Origin: Streptomyces aureocirculatus
GTDB lineage: Bacteria > Actinomycetota > Actinomycetes > Streptomycetales > Streptomycetaceae
NCBI RefSeq assembly: GCF_000720475.1
Contig: NZ_JOAP01000031.1
Coordinates: forward strand, 23,269-87,268
DNA length: 64,000 bases
Reading direction: 5' to 3'
Under the pieces are notes generated by a model. It did no database searches and had not been told where the DNA came from. It saw nothing but the letters and a program-made list of their open reading frames with translations. Both the position numbers and the translations under genes were made by a program. Below are positions 23,952-33,000 of this stretch, piece after piece. Every line of letters begins with the position of its first letter. Within the stretch, counting starts at the first letter, position 1.

Positions 23952-24989
23952 TCAACCGGCTTGTTCCTGGGGCCAGGTGCGGGTGTCGCGCGGCTCCACA
24001 TAAGGCTCCTCCCCCTCGGGCAGGCCGCCCTCGATGGAGCGTTCACGGGCCAGCTCGGCGTCGAACTCCAGGCCGAGCAGGATCGACAGGTTCGACACCC
24101 ACAGCCAGATCAGGAAGACGATGGCACCTGCCAGGGCGCCGTACGTCTTGTTGTACGAGCCGAAGTTCGCCACGTACAGCGCGAACCCGGCCGACGCGGC
24201 CAGCCACAGCAGCACCGCGAGGACACTCCCCGGACTCACCCAGCGAAAGCCCCGCCCGCGGACGTTCGGGGCGGCCCAGAACAGCAGGGCGATCATCAGG
24301 ACGACCAGGAGCACGAGCACCGGCCACTTGGCGACGGCCCACACGGTCAGCGCCGCGTCCCCCACGCCCAGCACATCGCCCGCCCGTTTCGCCACCGGGC
24401 CGGTGAACACCACGATCACCGCGCTGGCCGCCACGAGCAGCATCAGCACGACGGTCAGTCCGAGCCGCAGCGGGGTCAGCTTCCACACGGGCCGCCCCTC
24501 GCGGAGGTCGTACACGGCGTTGGCGCTGCGGGTGAACGCGGCGACGTACCCCGATGCCGACCACAGCGCCCCGACAAGGCCGACAATGGCGAGCACTCCG
24601 CCGGTGGTGCTGTTGCGCTGGAGCTGTGCCACCGCGTCCTTGATGATGTCGCGCACCGCGCCGGGGGCCAGTTGCTGGAGGTTGTCCACGATGGAGCGGG
24701 TCGCCTCCTGCCCGGCCACCCCGAGGAGCGAGACCAGGACGAGGAGGGCGGGGAAGAGGGACAGCACCCCGTAGTACGTCAACGCCGCCGCCCGGTCGGG
24801 GAGCTCGTCCTCCAGGAACTCCTTGCCGGTGCGCCGCAGCACCTGCCCCCAGGCGCGAGCGGGCACGTGCGTGGGCCCCTTCGGCGCGTTCCGTTCCACC
24901 TCGGCGTCCGGGCCGACGGCCGGGTCCGGCTCTCCGTGGGACGTCTCCGGCTCTTTGTAAGCGTCTTCCTGCTTGTCTGTGCCTGCCAT
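23952..24989 (-). CDS. YihY/BrkB-family inner-membrane protein
   Basis: A 345-residue membrane protein. An acidic cytoplasmic N-terminus precedes six hydrophobic segments. Family marks are DRAAALTYYGVLSLFPALLV near residue 60, GALWSASGYVAAFTRSANAV, and WRVSP-like FRWVSPGSVLAVLLWLAAS with NFGSYNKTYGALAGAIVFLI. Its biochemical role is unsettled; the former label ribonuclease BN is not supported for the family. I chose ATG 24989 (MAGTDKQ); ATG 25040 is in frame, and neither has a clear ribosome site. Confidence 0.87.
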   Translation of the reverse strand: MAGTDKQEDAYKEPETSHGEPDPAVGPDAEVERNAPKGPTHVPARAWGQVLRRTGKEFLEDELPDRAAALTYYGVLSLFPALLVLVSLLGVAGQEATRSIVDNLQQLAPGAVRDIIKDAVAQLQRNSTTGGVLAIVGLVGALWSASGYVAAFTRSANAVYDLREGRPVWKLTPLRLGLTVVLMLLVAASAVIVVFTGPVAKRAGDVLGVGDAALTVWAVAKWPVLVLLVVLMIALLFWAAPNVRGRGFRWVSPGSVLAVLLWLAASAGFALYVANFGSYNKTYGALAGAIVFLIWLWVSNLSILLGLEFDAELARERSIEGGLPEGEEPYVEPRDTRTWPQEQAG

Positions 24990-25155
24990 GTCCAGCGAGT
25001 AGCCCGCTTGGGCGTACCCAACCCCTCGGATCTCCGCCATGCGAGTTCACGATTAGGAACACATACTCGGGGTGATACGGAAGGGACCAGGGAGGCGCCG
25101 TCAGGCCAGGAGCGGCGCCCGTAGCCACTCGCAGCGATACCGGAGCACCACGGCC

Positions 25156-26274
25156 ATGGACGATCCGACGACCCTGTCAGCACCGCTCCCTCGGACCGCG
25201 CCCGCATCCGCCGTTCCACTGCGGGTCGCGTCCGTGCCCGCCGGACACGTCTACGTACGGCACTGCGCCGACGAGCAGCACGCGGACGGCGTCGTCCGGC
25301 TCGCGGATCCCCGCCCGAACGGGGCGCCGAGCACCTCCCAGCGGTGGTGGCCGCCGGTCATGCTCGACCCCAACTGGGTGCACGCGCACCACGCGGACTT
25401 CGACGTGTTCCATCTGCACTTCGGCTTCGACGCCCAGTCGCCCGACGAACTGTCGTCGCTGGTTGCCGCCCTGCGGCAGCACGGCAAACCGCTCGTCCAC
25501 ACCGTGCACGACCTCCGTAACCCTCACCAGCGCGACCCCCGGCCGCACGCGGCCGCCCTTGACGTCCTGATACCGGCGGCCGACCACCTCATCACGCTCA
25601 CTCCGGGTGCCGCCCGGGAGATACAGCGGCGCTGGAACCGCAAGGCCACGGTCCTGCCCCACCCCCACGTCGTCGACCTTCCCCACCTCTCCCGCCCCCG
25701 CCCGGAGCGCACGGCCTTCCGCGTCGGCGTGCACGCCAAGAGCCTGCGGCCCAACATGTCCCTGCTGCCGGTGGTGCGCACCCTCGCCAAGACCACCGCG
25801 GAGCTCCCGGACGCGGAGCTGCACGTGAACATCCACCACGAGGTGGGCGACCCGCAAGCGCACGCCTACGCCCCGGACGTCCTCACCGAGCTGCGGTCCC
25901 TCGCCGACAGCGGCGCGCTGCGGCTGCACGTGCACGACTACTTCGACGACGACGAGCTCTGGGACTACCTCACCGGGCTCGACCTGTCCGTCCTGCCGTA
26001 CACCTTCGGCACGCACTCCGGCTGGCTGGAGGCGTGCCACGACCTCGGCACCGCCGTCGCGGCACCGACCTGCGGCTTCTACGCCGAACAGCGCCCGTGC
26101 CTGTCCTACGGCCACACCGAACAGGACGGCCTCGACGAGGCGTCCCTGGCTTCGGCCGTGCGCGATGCGTACCGCACCCGCCCGCGCTGGCGCGCCTCCG
26201 CGGCCGAGCGCACCGCCGAACGCGCCCGCGTGGCCGCGGCGCACCGGTCGGTCTACCGCGGGCTCCTCGCGTGA
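25156..26274 (+). CDS. Glycosyltransferase-like protein (GT4/GT-B fold)
   Basis: A 372-residue protein. The N-terminal half reads as a GT-B Rossmann domain (DVFHLHFGFDAQSPDELSSL, KPLVHTVHDLRN), the C-terminal half as a second (FRVGVHAKSLRPN, then LSVLPYTFGTHSGWLEACHD, the donor-site loop). The usual EX7E motif is poorly kept. Start ATG 25156 lies in a Met-Asp-Asp context. Its stop overlaps the next GTG as GTGA, making it the first gene of a seven-gene run. Donor and acceptor are unknown. Confidence 0.75.
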   Translation: MDDPTTLSAPLPRTAPASAVPLRVASVPAGHVYVRHCADEQHADGVVRLADPRPNGAPSTSQRWWPPVMLDPNWVHAHHADFDVFHLHFGFDAQSPDELSSLVAALRQHGKPLVHTVHDLRNPHQRDPRPHAAALDVLIPAADHLITLTPGAAREIQRRWNRKATVLPHPHVVDLPHLSRPRPERTAFRVGVHAKSLRPNMSLLPVVRTLAKTTAELPDAELHVNIHHEVGDPQAHAYAPDVLTELRSLADSGALRLHVHDYFDDDELWDYLTGLDLSVLPYTFGTHSGWLEACHDLGTAVAAPTCGFYAEQRPCLSYGHTEQDGLDEASLASAVRDAYRTRPRWRASAAERTAERARVAAAHRSVYRGLLA

Positions 26275-27344
26275 CCGCGCACCTGCGCATCGCGCTCATC
26301 GCCTCCGCGCGCTTCCCGGTCAGGGAGCCGTTCACCGGCGGGCTCGAGGCGCACACCTGGTCGCTCGCCCGTGCGCTGCGGGCGCGGGGCCATCACGTGG
26401 AGCTCTTCGCGGCCCCGGGTTCCGATCCCGCCCTGGACGTCGTGGAGCTGCCGGTGCACCGGACGTCGCTGAGCGAGGCCGCCCGGTCGGACGTCAGCAT
26501 GCCGCTGGACGCGGTCTGGATGCAGGAGCACCACGCGTACCTGCGGCTCATGCTCGACCTGTCGGGCGACGGCGGAGACCGCTTCGACGTGGTCCACAAC
26601 AACAGCCTGCACTACTTGCCGATCGCCATGGCCCCGGCCGTCCGCGCGCCGGTCGTGACGACGCTCCACACGCCTCCCACCCCCTGGCTGGAGTCGGCCA
26701 TCCAGACCGGCGAGCGCTGCCCCGTGACGTTCACCGCCGTCAGTGAGCACACGGCGTCCGCCTGGCGTCCCCTCGTCCCCGCCGCCCGGGTGATCCACAA
26801 CGGTGTGGACACCGATCGGTGGCCCGCCGGTCCTGGCGGCCGGCACCTGGTGTGGTTCGGCCGCATCGTGGCGGAGAAGGGGCCGCACCTGGCGATCGAG
26901 GCGGCCCGCAAGGCGGGCCGGCCGCTGCGCCTCGCCGGTCCCGTCGGCGATGAGCGCTACTTCGCGGAGCGCGTGGCCCCGCTGCTCGGCGGGGACATCA
27001 CCTATGTCGGTCACCTCGGTTGCCGGGACCTCGCCGCGCTCGTCGGCAGCGCGGCAGCCGCCCTGGTCACCCCCTGCTGGGACGAGCCGTACGGCCTCGT
27101 GGTGGCGGAGGCACTGTCGTGCGGCACACCGGTGTGCGGCCTGGACCGCGGTGCCCTCAGCGAGATACTCACCCCGGAGTGCGGCGCTCTCGCCCCGCGG
27201 GACGACGTCGGCGCGCTCGCCGAGCTCATCGGCCCGGTCACGCGCCTGGACCGCCGCGCCGTCCGGGAACGGGCCGAACGCTTCTGCTCCCTGGACGCCA
27301 TGGCCGACAGCTACGCCTCCCTGCACCGGGAGGTGGCCGCGTGA
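26271..27344 (+). CDS. GT4-family glycosyltransferase
   Basis: A 357-residue retaining glycosyltransferase. The N-terminal acceptor domain has the glycine loop FTGGLEAHTWSLARALRARG. The C-terminal donor domain has VWFGRIVAEKGPHLAIEAAR and TPCWDEPYGLVVAEALSCGT, which contains the EX7E motif (Glu-Pro-Tyr-Gly-Leu-Val-Val-Ala-Glu). GTG 26271 overlaps the preceding stop and its own stop overlaps the next GTG. It should transfer a nucleotide-activated sugar; which one cannot be read. Confidence 0.9.
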   Translation: MTAHLRIALIASARFPVREPFTGGLEAHTWSLARALRARGHHVELFAAPGSDPALDVVELPVHRTSLSEAARSDVSMPLDAVWMQEHHAYLRLMLDLSGDGGDRFDVVHNNSLHYLPIAMAPAVRAPVVTTLHTPPTPWLESAIQTGERCPVTFTAVSEHTASAWRPLVPAARVIHNGVDTDRWPAGPGGRHLVWFGRIVAEKGPHLAIEAARKAGRPLRLAGPVGDERYFAERVAPLLGGDITYVGHLGCRDLAALVGSAAAALVTPCWDEPYGLVVAEALSCGTPVCGLDRGALSEILTPECGALAPRDDVGALAELIGPVTRLDRRAVRERAERFCSLDAMADSYASLHREVAA

Positions 27345-28471
27345 TCGGCTACTACGTGCACCACCAGGGGCGCGGACATCTGCACCGGGCCGTGTGCGTG
27401 GCCCGCCACCTCCGCGTTCCCGTCGTGGGCTTCTCCTCCCTGCCCAGGCCCGCCGGCTGGAGGGGCACATGGATCCAACTGCCGCTCGACGCGGACGAGG
27501 GCACGGGCGGGCCGCAGGACGTGCGGGCCGCGCGCGCGGGCGGGCCGCAGGACATGCGTGATCCGACCGCGGGCGGCGCACTGCACTGGGCGCCCCGGCA
27601 CCACGCGGGCCTGCGCGACCGCATGGACGCGATCACGAGCTGGATCGCCCGGGCCCGGCCCCGCCTGTTCGTCAGCGACGTCTCCGTCGAAGTGGCGCTC
27701 CTCGCCCGTCTCACGGGCACCCCCGTGGTCGTCGCCGCGATGCGTGGCGACCGCTTCGACCGCGCCCACCGCCTGGGGTACGACATCGCCGACGCGCTGC
27801 TCGCGCCCTGGCCTGCGGCGGTTCCCGAACCGGACTGGCCACGGCACTGGCGGGCCAAGACCGTGCACACCGGCGCCTTCTCGCGCTACGACGACCGGCC
27901 CCGCGTTCCCCCGGGCGACCCCGCTCCCGGCCCGCGGAAGGTCGTCGTCCTGCTGGGCGCGGGCGGCACCGACGTCGACGCCGCCGCACTCCGCGAGGCC
28001 GAAGCGAGCACCACCAACTGGACCTGGACGTTCCTGGGCGGCCCGCACGGGCGGTGGGCCGACGACCCGTGGCCGCTGCTGTGCGGCGCCGACGCCGTCA
28101 TCACGCACGCCGGGCAGAACGCCGTCGCCGAGTGCGCCGCGGCCCGCACACCCGCCGTCGTCGTGCCGCAGGACCGGCCCCACGGCGAACAGCGGGCGAC
28201 CGCACAGGCACTGGCGGCCGCGGACCTCGCCACCGTACGGATGTCCTGGCCCGCTCCGCAGGAGTGGCAGGGCCTCCTCGACCGGACGGCGCGCCGCCCC
28301 GGCAGCCGCTGGGCCATGTGGGCCCCGGGCGACGGCGCACAGCGAGCCGCCAGGCTCCTGGAGCACCTGTCCGCGCCACCCCCGTGCACGACCCGGCGGG
28401 ACACCCCGCGGACTGCGGGGCCCCCGTGCGGATCGCAGTGGACCGAGGGGGCCCCGTGCGGATCGCAGTGA
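27341..28471 (+). CDS. MurG/GT28-like glycosyltransferase
   Basis: A 376-residue GT-B protein. The N-terminus YYVHHQGRGHLHRAVCVARH resembles the glycine/His loop of MurG and MGDG-synthase type enzymes. The C-terminal domain has VVVLLGAGGTDVDAAAL and ADAVITHAGQNAVAECAAAR with PAVVVPQDRPHGEQ, the typical donor-binding loop. The final 15 residues carry a short repeat (PCGSQ twice) created by a 30-bp tandem duplication. GTG 27341 overlaps the previous stop; the 3' end overlaps the next gene by 16 nt. Confidence 0.82.
   Translation: MIGYYVHHQGRGHLHRAVCVARHLRVPVVGFSSLPRPAGWRGTWIQLPLDADEGTGGPQDVRAARAGGPQDMRDPTAGGALHWAPRHHAGLRDRMDAITSWIARARPRLFVSDVSVEVALLARLTGTPVVVAAMRGDRFDRAHRLGYDIADALLAPWPAAVPEPDWPRHWRAKTVHTGAFSRYDDRPRVPPGDPAPGPRKVVVLLGAGGTDVDAAALREAEASTTNWTWTFLGGPHGRWADDPWPLLCGADAVITHAGQNAVAECAAARTPAVVVPQDRPHGEQRATAQALAAADLATVRMSWPAPQEWQGLLDRTARRPGSRWAMWAPGDGAQRAARLLEHLSAPPPCTTRRDTPRTAGPPCGSQWTEGAPCGSQ
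28417..28470. repeat. 30-bp-period tandem duplication at a gene junction
   Basis: GGGGCCCCCGTGCGGATCGC plus AGTG (28417-28440) recurs with one mismatch at 28447-28470. The copies are in frame in both overlapping genes. Each contains a GTGCGGATCGCAGTG start-like sequence, so the GT2 gene has two alternative GTG starts. Confidence 0.85.
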
Positions 28472-29340
28472 TCACTCTGGTCGCGGGCCGCCACCGCCAC
28501 CTGCGACTCCAGCAGGACGGACTGGCGGGCAACACGCGGCGGCCGGACCACTACGTGGTGGTGACCATGGCCGACCCGGCCGCGCGGACCGTACTCGACG
28601 GAAGGCGGCCCACCGCCGAGACCGTGCCCGTCCCGGTGGCCGCCACCGGCGCTCTGCCCCTGGCGGCGGCCCGCAACGCGGGAGCGGCCAGGGCCCTTGC
28701 CGCCGGGGCCGACCTGCTGGTGTTCCTCGACGTCGACTGCGTCCCCGGCCCGGACCTGCTCGCCCGCTACGCCCGGACGGCGGCCGACGGCACCCTGCTG
28801 TGCGGCACGGTCGCCTATCTGCCGCCCCCACCGCGGGGCGGCTACCGGCTGAGCGCCCTTCCGGCCCTCGCGCCGCCCCACCCCGGCCGGCCCGTCCCCG
28901 GCGACTCGGAGGTCCTGCGGGACGGGGACCACGACCTCTTCTGGTCCCTCTCCTTCGCCCTGACCGCGCCCACCTGGCGCGCCGTCGGCGGCTTCTGCGA
29001 GGACTACACCGGGTACGGCGGCGAGGACACCGACTTCGCCCGCACCGCGGCCGCCCGCGGCGTCGGCCTGTGGTGGGTCGGCGGTGCGCCCGCCTACCAC
29101 CAGCACCACCCGGTGAGCAGGCCGCCGGTCGAGCACCTCGACGACATCCTGCGCAACGGCTCGGTCTTCAAGAGGCGCTGGGGCATCTGGCCGATGAGGG
29201 GGTGGCTCGAGGACTTCGCCCGGCTCGGCCTGGTCGCGCACGACCCTCGTACCGACACCTGGTGGAAGATCCGGGACGGCGCCGAACCGGCCCCCGCCGG
29301 ACGCGGGCCGGGCCGGGCGGGGGTTGGTCCGGTGCCGTAG
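28456..29340 (+). CDS. GT2-family glycosyltransferase
   Basis: A 294-residue GT-A enzyme. Signatures are LPLAAARNAGAARALAAGAD, the DxD-type metal site FLDVDCVPG, the galactosyltransferase-like segment WRAVGGFCEDYTGYGGEDTD and the His pair in AYHQHHP. The last motif set resembles the N-terminal part of beta-1,4-galactosyltransferase-like and mycofactocin-type GT2 enzymes. I use GTG 28456; an in-frame GTG at 28426 is provided by the upstream copy of a 30-bp repeat. The gene is coupled to the GT28-like gene. Confidence 0.88.
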   Translation: MRIAVITLVAGRHRHLRLQQDGLAGNTRRPDHYVVVTMADPAARTVLDGRRPTAETVPVPVAATGALPLAAARNAGAARALAAGADLLVFLDVDCVPGPDLLARYARTAADGTLLCGTVAYLPPPPRGGYRLSALPALAPPHPGRPVPGDSEVLRDGDHDLFWSLSFALTAPTWRAVGGFCEDYTGYGGEDTDFARTAAARGVGLWWVGGAPAYHQHHPVSRPPVEHLDDILRNGSVFKRRWGIWPMRGWLEDFARLGLVAHDPRTDTWWKIRDGAEPAPAGRGPGRAGVGPVP

Positions 29341-29391
29341 GGGCACTCGGCGGAATGTCCGAAAACGCAAGGGGCGACACGGGAGGTAGTC

Positions 29392-29901
29392 GTGGCTGTT
29401 CGTCACCGACTGATCAAACGGCGGCCGGACGACGTCTGGGCCGTCCTCGCCGACGGCAACAAGTACGCCGAGTGGGTCGTGGGAACCTCCGAGTCCCACC
29501 CGGTGGAGGGCCGCTGGCCGCAGCGGGACGCGGTCATCGCCTACGAGATCCGCCTGGGGCCGGTGCGGTTGTCCAACAAGACGGTCGTGCGCCGCTGCGA
29601 GGAGGGCTCCGCCCTGGAGCTGGAGGCGCATGCCGGACCGCTCGGCACGGCACGCATCGCCGTCGAGCTGCGTCCCTGGGGCGAGCACTGCCTGGTGATC
29701 CTGGACGAGCACCCGCTGCAGGGCGCCGGTGGGCGGCTGCACAACGTGGGGTTCGAGGCGCTGATCCAATTGCGGCACCGCGCCATGCTCGGCCGCCTCG
29801 CCCGGCTCTGCGAACACGGCGGGCGGAGCGGGCAGCCCGCCGACGGCCTGGCCGGGTCCGCGACCTCGCCGAACGGCGGAAGGGGCGCCGCCCATGCCTG
29901 A
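29392..29901 (+). CDS. SRPBCC-family protein (polyketide cyclase-like)
   Basis: A 169-residue protein starting at GTG 29392 after GGAGGTAG. The helix-grip fold shows IKRRPDDVWAVLADGNKYAE at the start, VVGTSESHPVEGRWPQRDAV in the middle and a long terminal helix (FEALIQLRHRAMLGRLARLC). A flexible Gly-rich tail follows. Such proteins bind hydrophobic ligands or catalyse cyclisation. It overlaps the next gene by 8 nt, which links it to the desaturase-like oxidoreductase. Confidence 0.85.
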   Translation: MAVRHRLIKRRPDDVWAVLADGNKYAEWVVGTSESHPVEGRWPQRDAVIAYEIRLGPVRLSNKTVVRRCEEGSALELEAHAGPLGTARIAVELRPWGEHCLVILDEHPLQGAGGRLHNVGFEALIQLRHRAMLGRLARLCEHGGRSGQPADGLAGSATSPNGGRGAAHA

Positions 29902-31513
29902 CGCCGTGGTCATCGGGGCCGGCCCCAACGGACTCGTCGCCGCCAACCTCCTGGCCGACGCCGGGTGGAGCGTGCAGGTCCTGGAGGCACAGCCCGAGCC
30001 GGGGGGCGCGGTGCGCCACGACCACGGTGTCGACCCCGACTTCGTGAGCGACCTCTTCAGCTCCTTCTATCCGCTGGCGGCCGCCTCGCCGGTGCTCGCC
30101 GGTCTGCGCCTGGAGGACCACGGCCTCCGCTGGGCCCAAGCCCCTGCCGTGCTCGCCCACCCGCGCACCGACGGAAGCTGCGCCGTGCTCGACCGGCACG
30201 TCGACGGGACCGCCGCGTCCCTCGACGCCTTCGCGGCGGGCGACGGCGCCGCGTGGTCCCAACTGCACGGCGTGTGGGACGAGCTGCGGCCCGCGCTCAT
30301 CGACGCTCTGTTCACCCCCTTTCCGCCCGTGCGGGCCGGAGCGCGGCTCGCCCTGCGGCTGCGGGCGGGCGGCGGCCTCCGCCTGGCGCGTTCCCTGGTG
30401 CTTCCCGTGCGCCGCCTGGGCGAGGAGGAGTTCCGGGGTGAGGGCGGGCGGCTGCTCCTCGCGGGCAACGCCCTGCACGCCGACCTCGCGCCCGAGGCGG
30501 CAGGCAGCGGCGGCTTCGGCTGGCTCATGTCGATGCTCGGACAGACCTACGGCTTTCCGGTGCCGATCGGCGGGTCCGGCGCCCTGAGCCGGGCACTTGT
30601 CGGGCGGCTGCACTCCCGCGGCGGAAGCGTGCACTGCGGGCAGCGCGTGGACCGGATCGTCGTACGGGGCGGGCGGGCCGTCGGCGTGCGCACGACGGCG
30701 GGCGACACGGTGACCGCGAACCGGGCCGTGCTCGCGGACGTGTCCGTACCCGCCCTGTACGGCGAACTCGTCGAAGCGGAGCATCTGCCCCGCCAACTCC
30801 TGGACGACCTGCGCCGCTTCCAGTGGGACTTCGCCACCTTCAAGGTCGACTGGGCGCTGGACGGCCCCGTGCCGTGGGAGGCCGAGCAGGCGTCCCGCGC
30901 CGGAACCGTCCACCTGGCCGACGGCATGGACGAGCTGACGCGCTTCGCCGCCCAGATCGCCATGGGCCTGGTCCCCGACCGCCCCTTCCTGCTGTTCGGC
31001 CAGATGAGCACCGCCGACCCGTCCCGCTCCCCCCTCGGCACCGAATCCGCCTGGGCCTACACCCACGTACCCCAGGAGGTCCGCGCGGACGCCGCCGACG
31101 AAGGCGTCACCGGCACGTGGGACGCCAAGGAACAGGAGCTGATGGCCGACCGGGTCGAGCGTCAGGTCGAACGTTTCGCACCGGGGTTCCGCTCCCTGAT
31201 ACGTGCCCGGCGCGTCCTTGCGCCGCCCACCCTGCAGTCCATGGACGCCAACCTCGTCGGCGGCGCCATCAACGGCGGTACGACGGCCCTCCACCAGCAG
31301 CTCTTCTTCCGCCCCCTGCCGGGCACCGGGCGCCCCGAGACCGCCGTGGCGGGCCTGTACCTGGCCTCGTCGGGGGCCCACCCCGGGGGCGGCGTGCACG
31401 GCGCCCCCGGCGCCAACGCCGCACGCGCCGCGCTGCGCCGTCACCGGCTCCCGGGCATGACCCGTACGCAGCGCCTGCTCGCCCGCCGCGACCGCACGGG
31501 ACGCAAACAGTGA
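29894..31513 (+). CDS. FAD-dependent oxidoreductase, phytoene desaturase-like
   Basis: A 539-residue flavoprotein. The N-terminal dinucleotide fold VIGAGPNGLVAANLLADAGW (GxGxxG) is followed by the CrtI/CrtN-type start VLEAQPEPGGAVRHD. The C-terminus carries GLYLASSGAHPGGGVHGAPG, the family's second FAD motif. Members desaturate or isomerise carotenoids and other polyprenoids, or act as retinol-saturase-like enzymes. No phytoene synthase or prenyltransferase is near, so a carotenoid role is doubtful. The gene overlaps the SRPBCC gene by 8 nt. Confidence 0.9.
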   Translation: MPDAVVIGAGPNGLVAANLLADAGWSVQVLEAQPEPGGAVRHDHGVDPDFVSDLFSSFYPLAAASPVLAGLRLEDHGLRWAQAPAVLAHPRTDGSCAVLDRHVDGTAASLDAFAAGDGAAWSQLHGVWDELRPALIDALFTPFPPVRAGARLALRLRAGGGLRLARSLVLPVRRLGEEEFRGEGGRLLLAGNALHADLAPEAAGSGGFGWLMSMLGQTYGFPVPIGGSGALSRALVGRLHSRGGSVHCGQRVDRIVVRGGRAVGVRTTAGDTVTANRAVLADVSVPALYGELVEAEHLPRQLLDDLRRFQWDFATFKVDWALDGPVPWEAEQASRAGTVHLADGMDELTRFAAQIAMGLVPDRPFLLFGQMSTADPSRSPLGTESAWAYTHVPQEVRADAADEGVTGTWDAKEQELMADRVERQVERFAPGFRSLIRARRVLAPPTLQSMDANLVGGAINGGTTALHQQLFFRPLPGTGRPETAVAGLYLASSGAHPGGGVHGAPGANAARAALRRHRLPGMTRTQRLLARRDRTGRKQ

Positions 31514-31551
31514 GGAGGACTGCCGAACGAGCAAGAAGCCGGAGGCCGCTC

Positions 31552-32427
31552 ATGGGCACCGGACCGCTCAGGAACCGGACGGTCGTGGTGACCGGCGCCG
31601 CCCGCGGGATCGGCGCGGCCCTCGCGCACGAACTGGCGCGGCGGGGCGCCGCGGTCGCGCTGCTCGGCCACGAGAAGCGAGCCCTGGAGGCCATCGCCGC
31701 GGCGCTGCCGACCGCCACCCTGGTCCGCGAGGTCGACGTCACCGACCTCGCCGCGCTCGACGCCGCGGCCCACGACGTCCGCACGCGTCTGGCGCCCCCG
31801 TCCGCGGTCATCGCCAACGCCGGTGTCGCGCAGGGCGGGCCCTTCCTCGCGTCGGACCCGGACGACTGGCGGCGCGTGCTCGACGTGAACATCGTCGGCA
31901 GCGCCCACACCGCCCGCGTCTTCCTGCCGGACCTGCTCGCCACCTCGGGCTACTTCCTACAGGTCGCGTCGCTCGCGGCGATCGGGGCGGCCCCGCTGCT
32001 CAGTGCCTACTGCGTCTCCAAGGCGGGAGTGGAGGCGCTGGCGCACACCCTGCAGGCCGAGACGGCGCACCGCGGTGTCGCCGTGGGCATCGCCTACCTC
32101 AACTGGGTGGACACCGGCATGCTGCGCGAACTCGATCGACACGGCCTCCTGCACGGCCTGCGCACGAGCATGCCGCCGCCCGCCCGCGGTGTGTCGGACC
32201 CCGACGCGGTGGCCGCACGCCTCGTACGGGCCGTGGAACGCCGCCGCACCGCCGTGTACGCCCCCGCCTGGCTCCGCCTCGTACAGCCGCTGCGTGCCGC
32301 CCTGCCTCCGGTCGTGCTGCGCGTGGCCCGCCGTCGGCTCCCCCGTCTGGAGGCCGCCACGCCCTGCCGGAGCAGCGGTCCGCTGGGTCCTGGAGGCCGG
32401 GCGGACCGGCGGGCGGACGGACGCTAG
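31552..32427 (+). CDS. Short-chain dehydrogenase/reductase
   Basis: A 291-residue classical SDR with TGAARGIGAALAHELARRGA, the ANAG segment, catalytic Ser in LQVASLAAIG and Tyr-x-x-x-Lys in SAYCVSKAG. ATG 31552 follows GGAGG. A basic C-terminal extension (about residues 245-291, with RLVQPLRAALPPVVLRVARR) is typical of membrane-associated SDRs of the short-chain retinol dehydrogenase type. It is the last gene of the cluster and its stop abuts an AraC-family relic. Confidence 0.9.
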   Translation: MGTGPLRNRTVVVTGAARGIGAALAHELARRGAAVALLGHEKRALEAIAAALPTATLVREVDVTDLAALDAAAHDVRTRLAPPSAVIANAGVAQGGPFLASDPDDWRRVLDVNIVGSAHTARVFLPDLLATSGYFLQVASLAAIGAAPLLSAYCVSKAGVEALAHTLQAETAHRGVAVGIAYLNWVDTGMLRELDRHGLLHGLRTSMPPPARGVSDPDAVAARLVRAVERRRTAVYAPAWLRLVQPLRAALPPVVLRVARRRLPRLEAATPCRSSGPLGPGGRADRRADGR

Positions 32428-33000
32428 CGGTCGTACAGGGTGTGCCGCGGAGTGCGGCCGTAGCGCTGCCGGTACAGGACGGCGACTGAAGATGGCGGGT
32501 CGGCGTGAGGGCGTGGACGGTGGCGGCGAGGAGTTGGGCGGTGTTGGAGGCGCGCAGCCGGGCGTCACCGGCGCGATGCGGTCGACCACGTGGCGGCCGA
32601 TGTAGGCGACGGTGGCACGCAGGTGCCGGGCGGCAGCGGGGCTGACGGCCGTCGGGCCGAGCAGCCGTGGCCCCACGGAGCGGCCGACCGGGTCGGCGAC
32701 CCTCGTGAACAGGTCGGGGTCGAAAGTGATCAGGTCGTAGGTCAGGTCCGTGTGCCGCCCGGCGCAGGGCCGGTCGGGCGGCGCGAAGGCCACGACATCG
32801 CCGGGCCCGAAGTCGTGTTCGACGCCGTCGTAGGTGTGCAGCGGGATGACGCCCCCGTGCAGGACACCGATCGTGATCAGGCCGGTCGGCGCCACGGTGT
32901 ACTCCATGCCGAAGCTGATGCGGGCCAGGTCGACCGGTCCCCCGGCGGAGGCCTTGATGTGTGCGGAGGGCTCACTCCACGGCGTGTCCGCCCGGCTCAG
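32424..33000 (-). pseudogene. AraC-family regulator relic
   Basis: The sensor half is readable: DLARISFGMEYTVAPTGLIT, then FGPGDVVAFAPPDRPCAGRH and YDLITFDPDLFTRVAD. Near 32565 the homology shifts by one frame (ARLRASNTAQLLAATVHALT). The helix-turn-helix region is then missing. The extreme C-terminus survives in a third frame (VAVLYRQRYGRTPRHTLYDR, stop 32424-32426). So there is at least one frameshift and one deletion. The N-terminus is also lost where it meets the Ku gene. No function is expected. Confidence 0.7.

Noticed and set aside
29894..31513. Carotenoid biosynthesis locus based on the phytoene desaturase-like protein
   Set aside because: No phytoene synthase, lycopene cyclase or prenyl diphosphate synthase is near; the family is broader than carotenoid enzymes.
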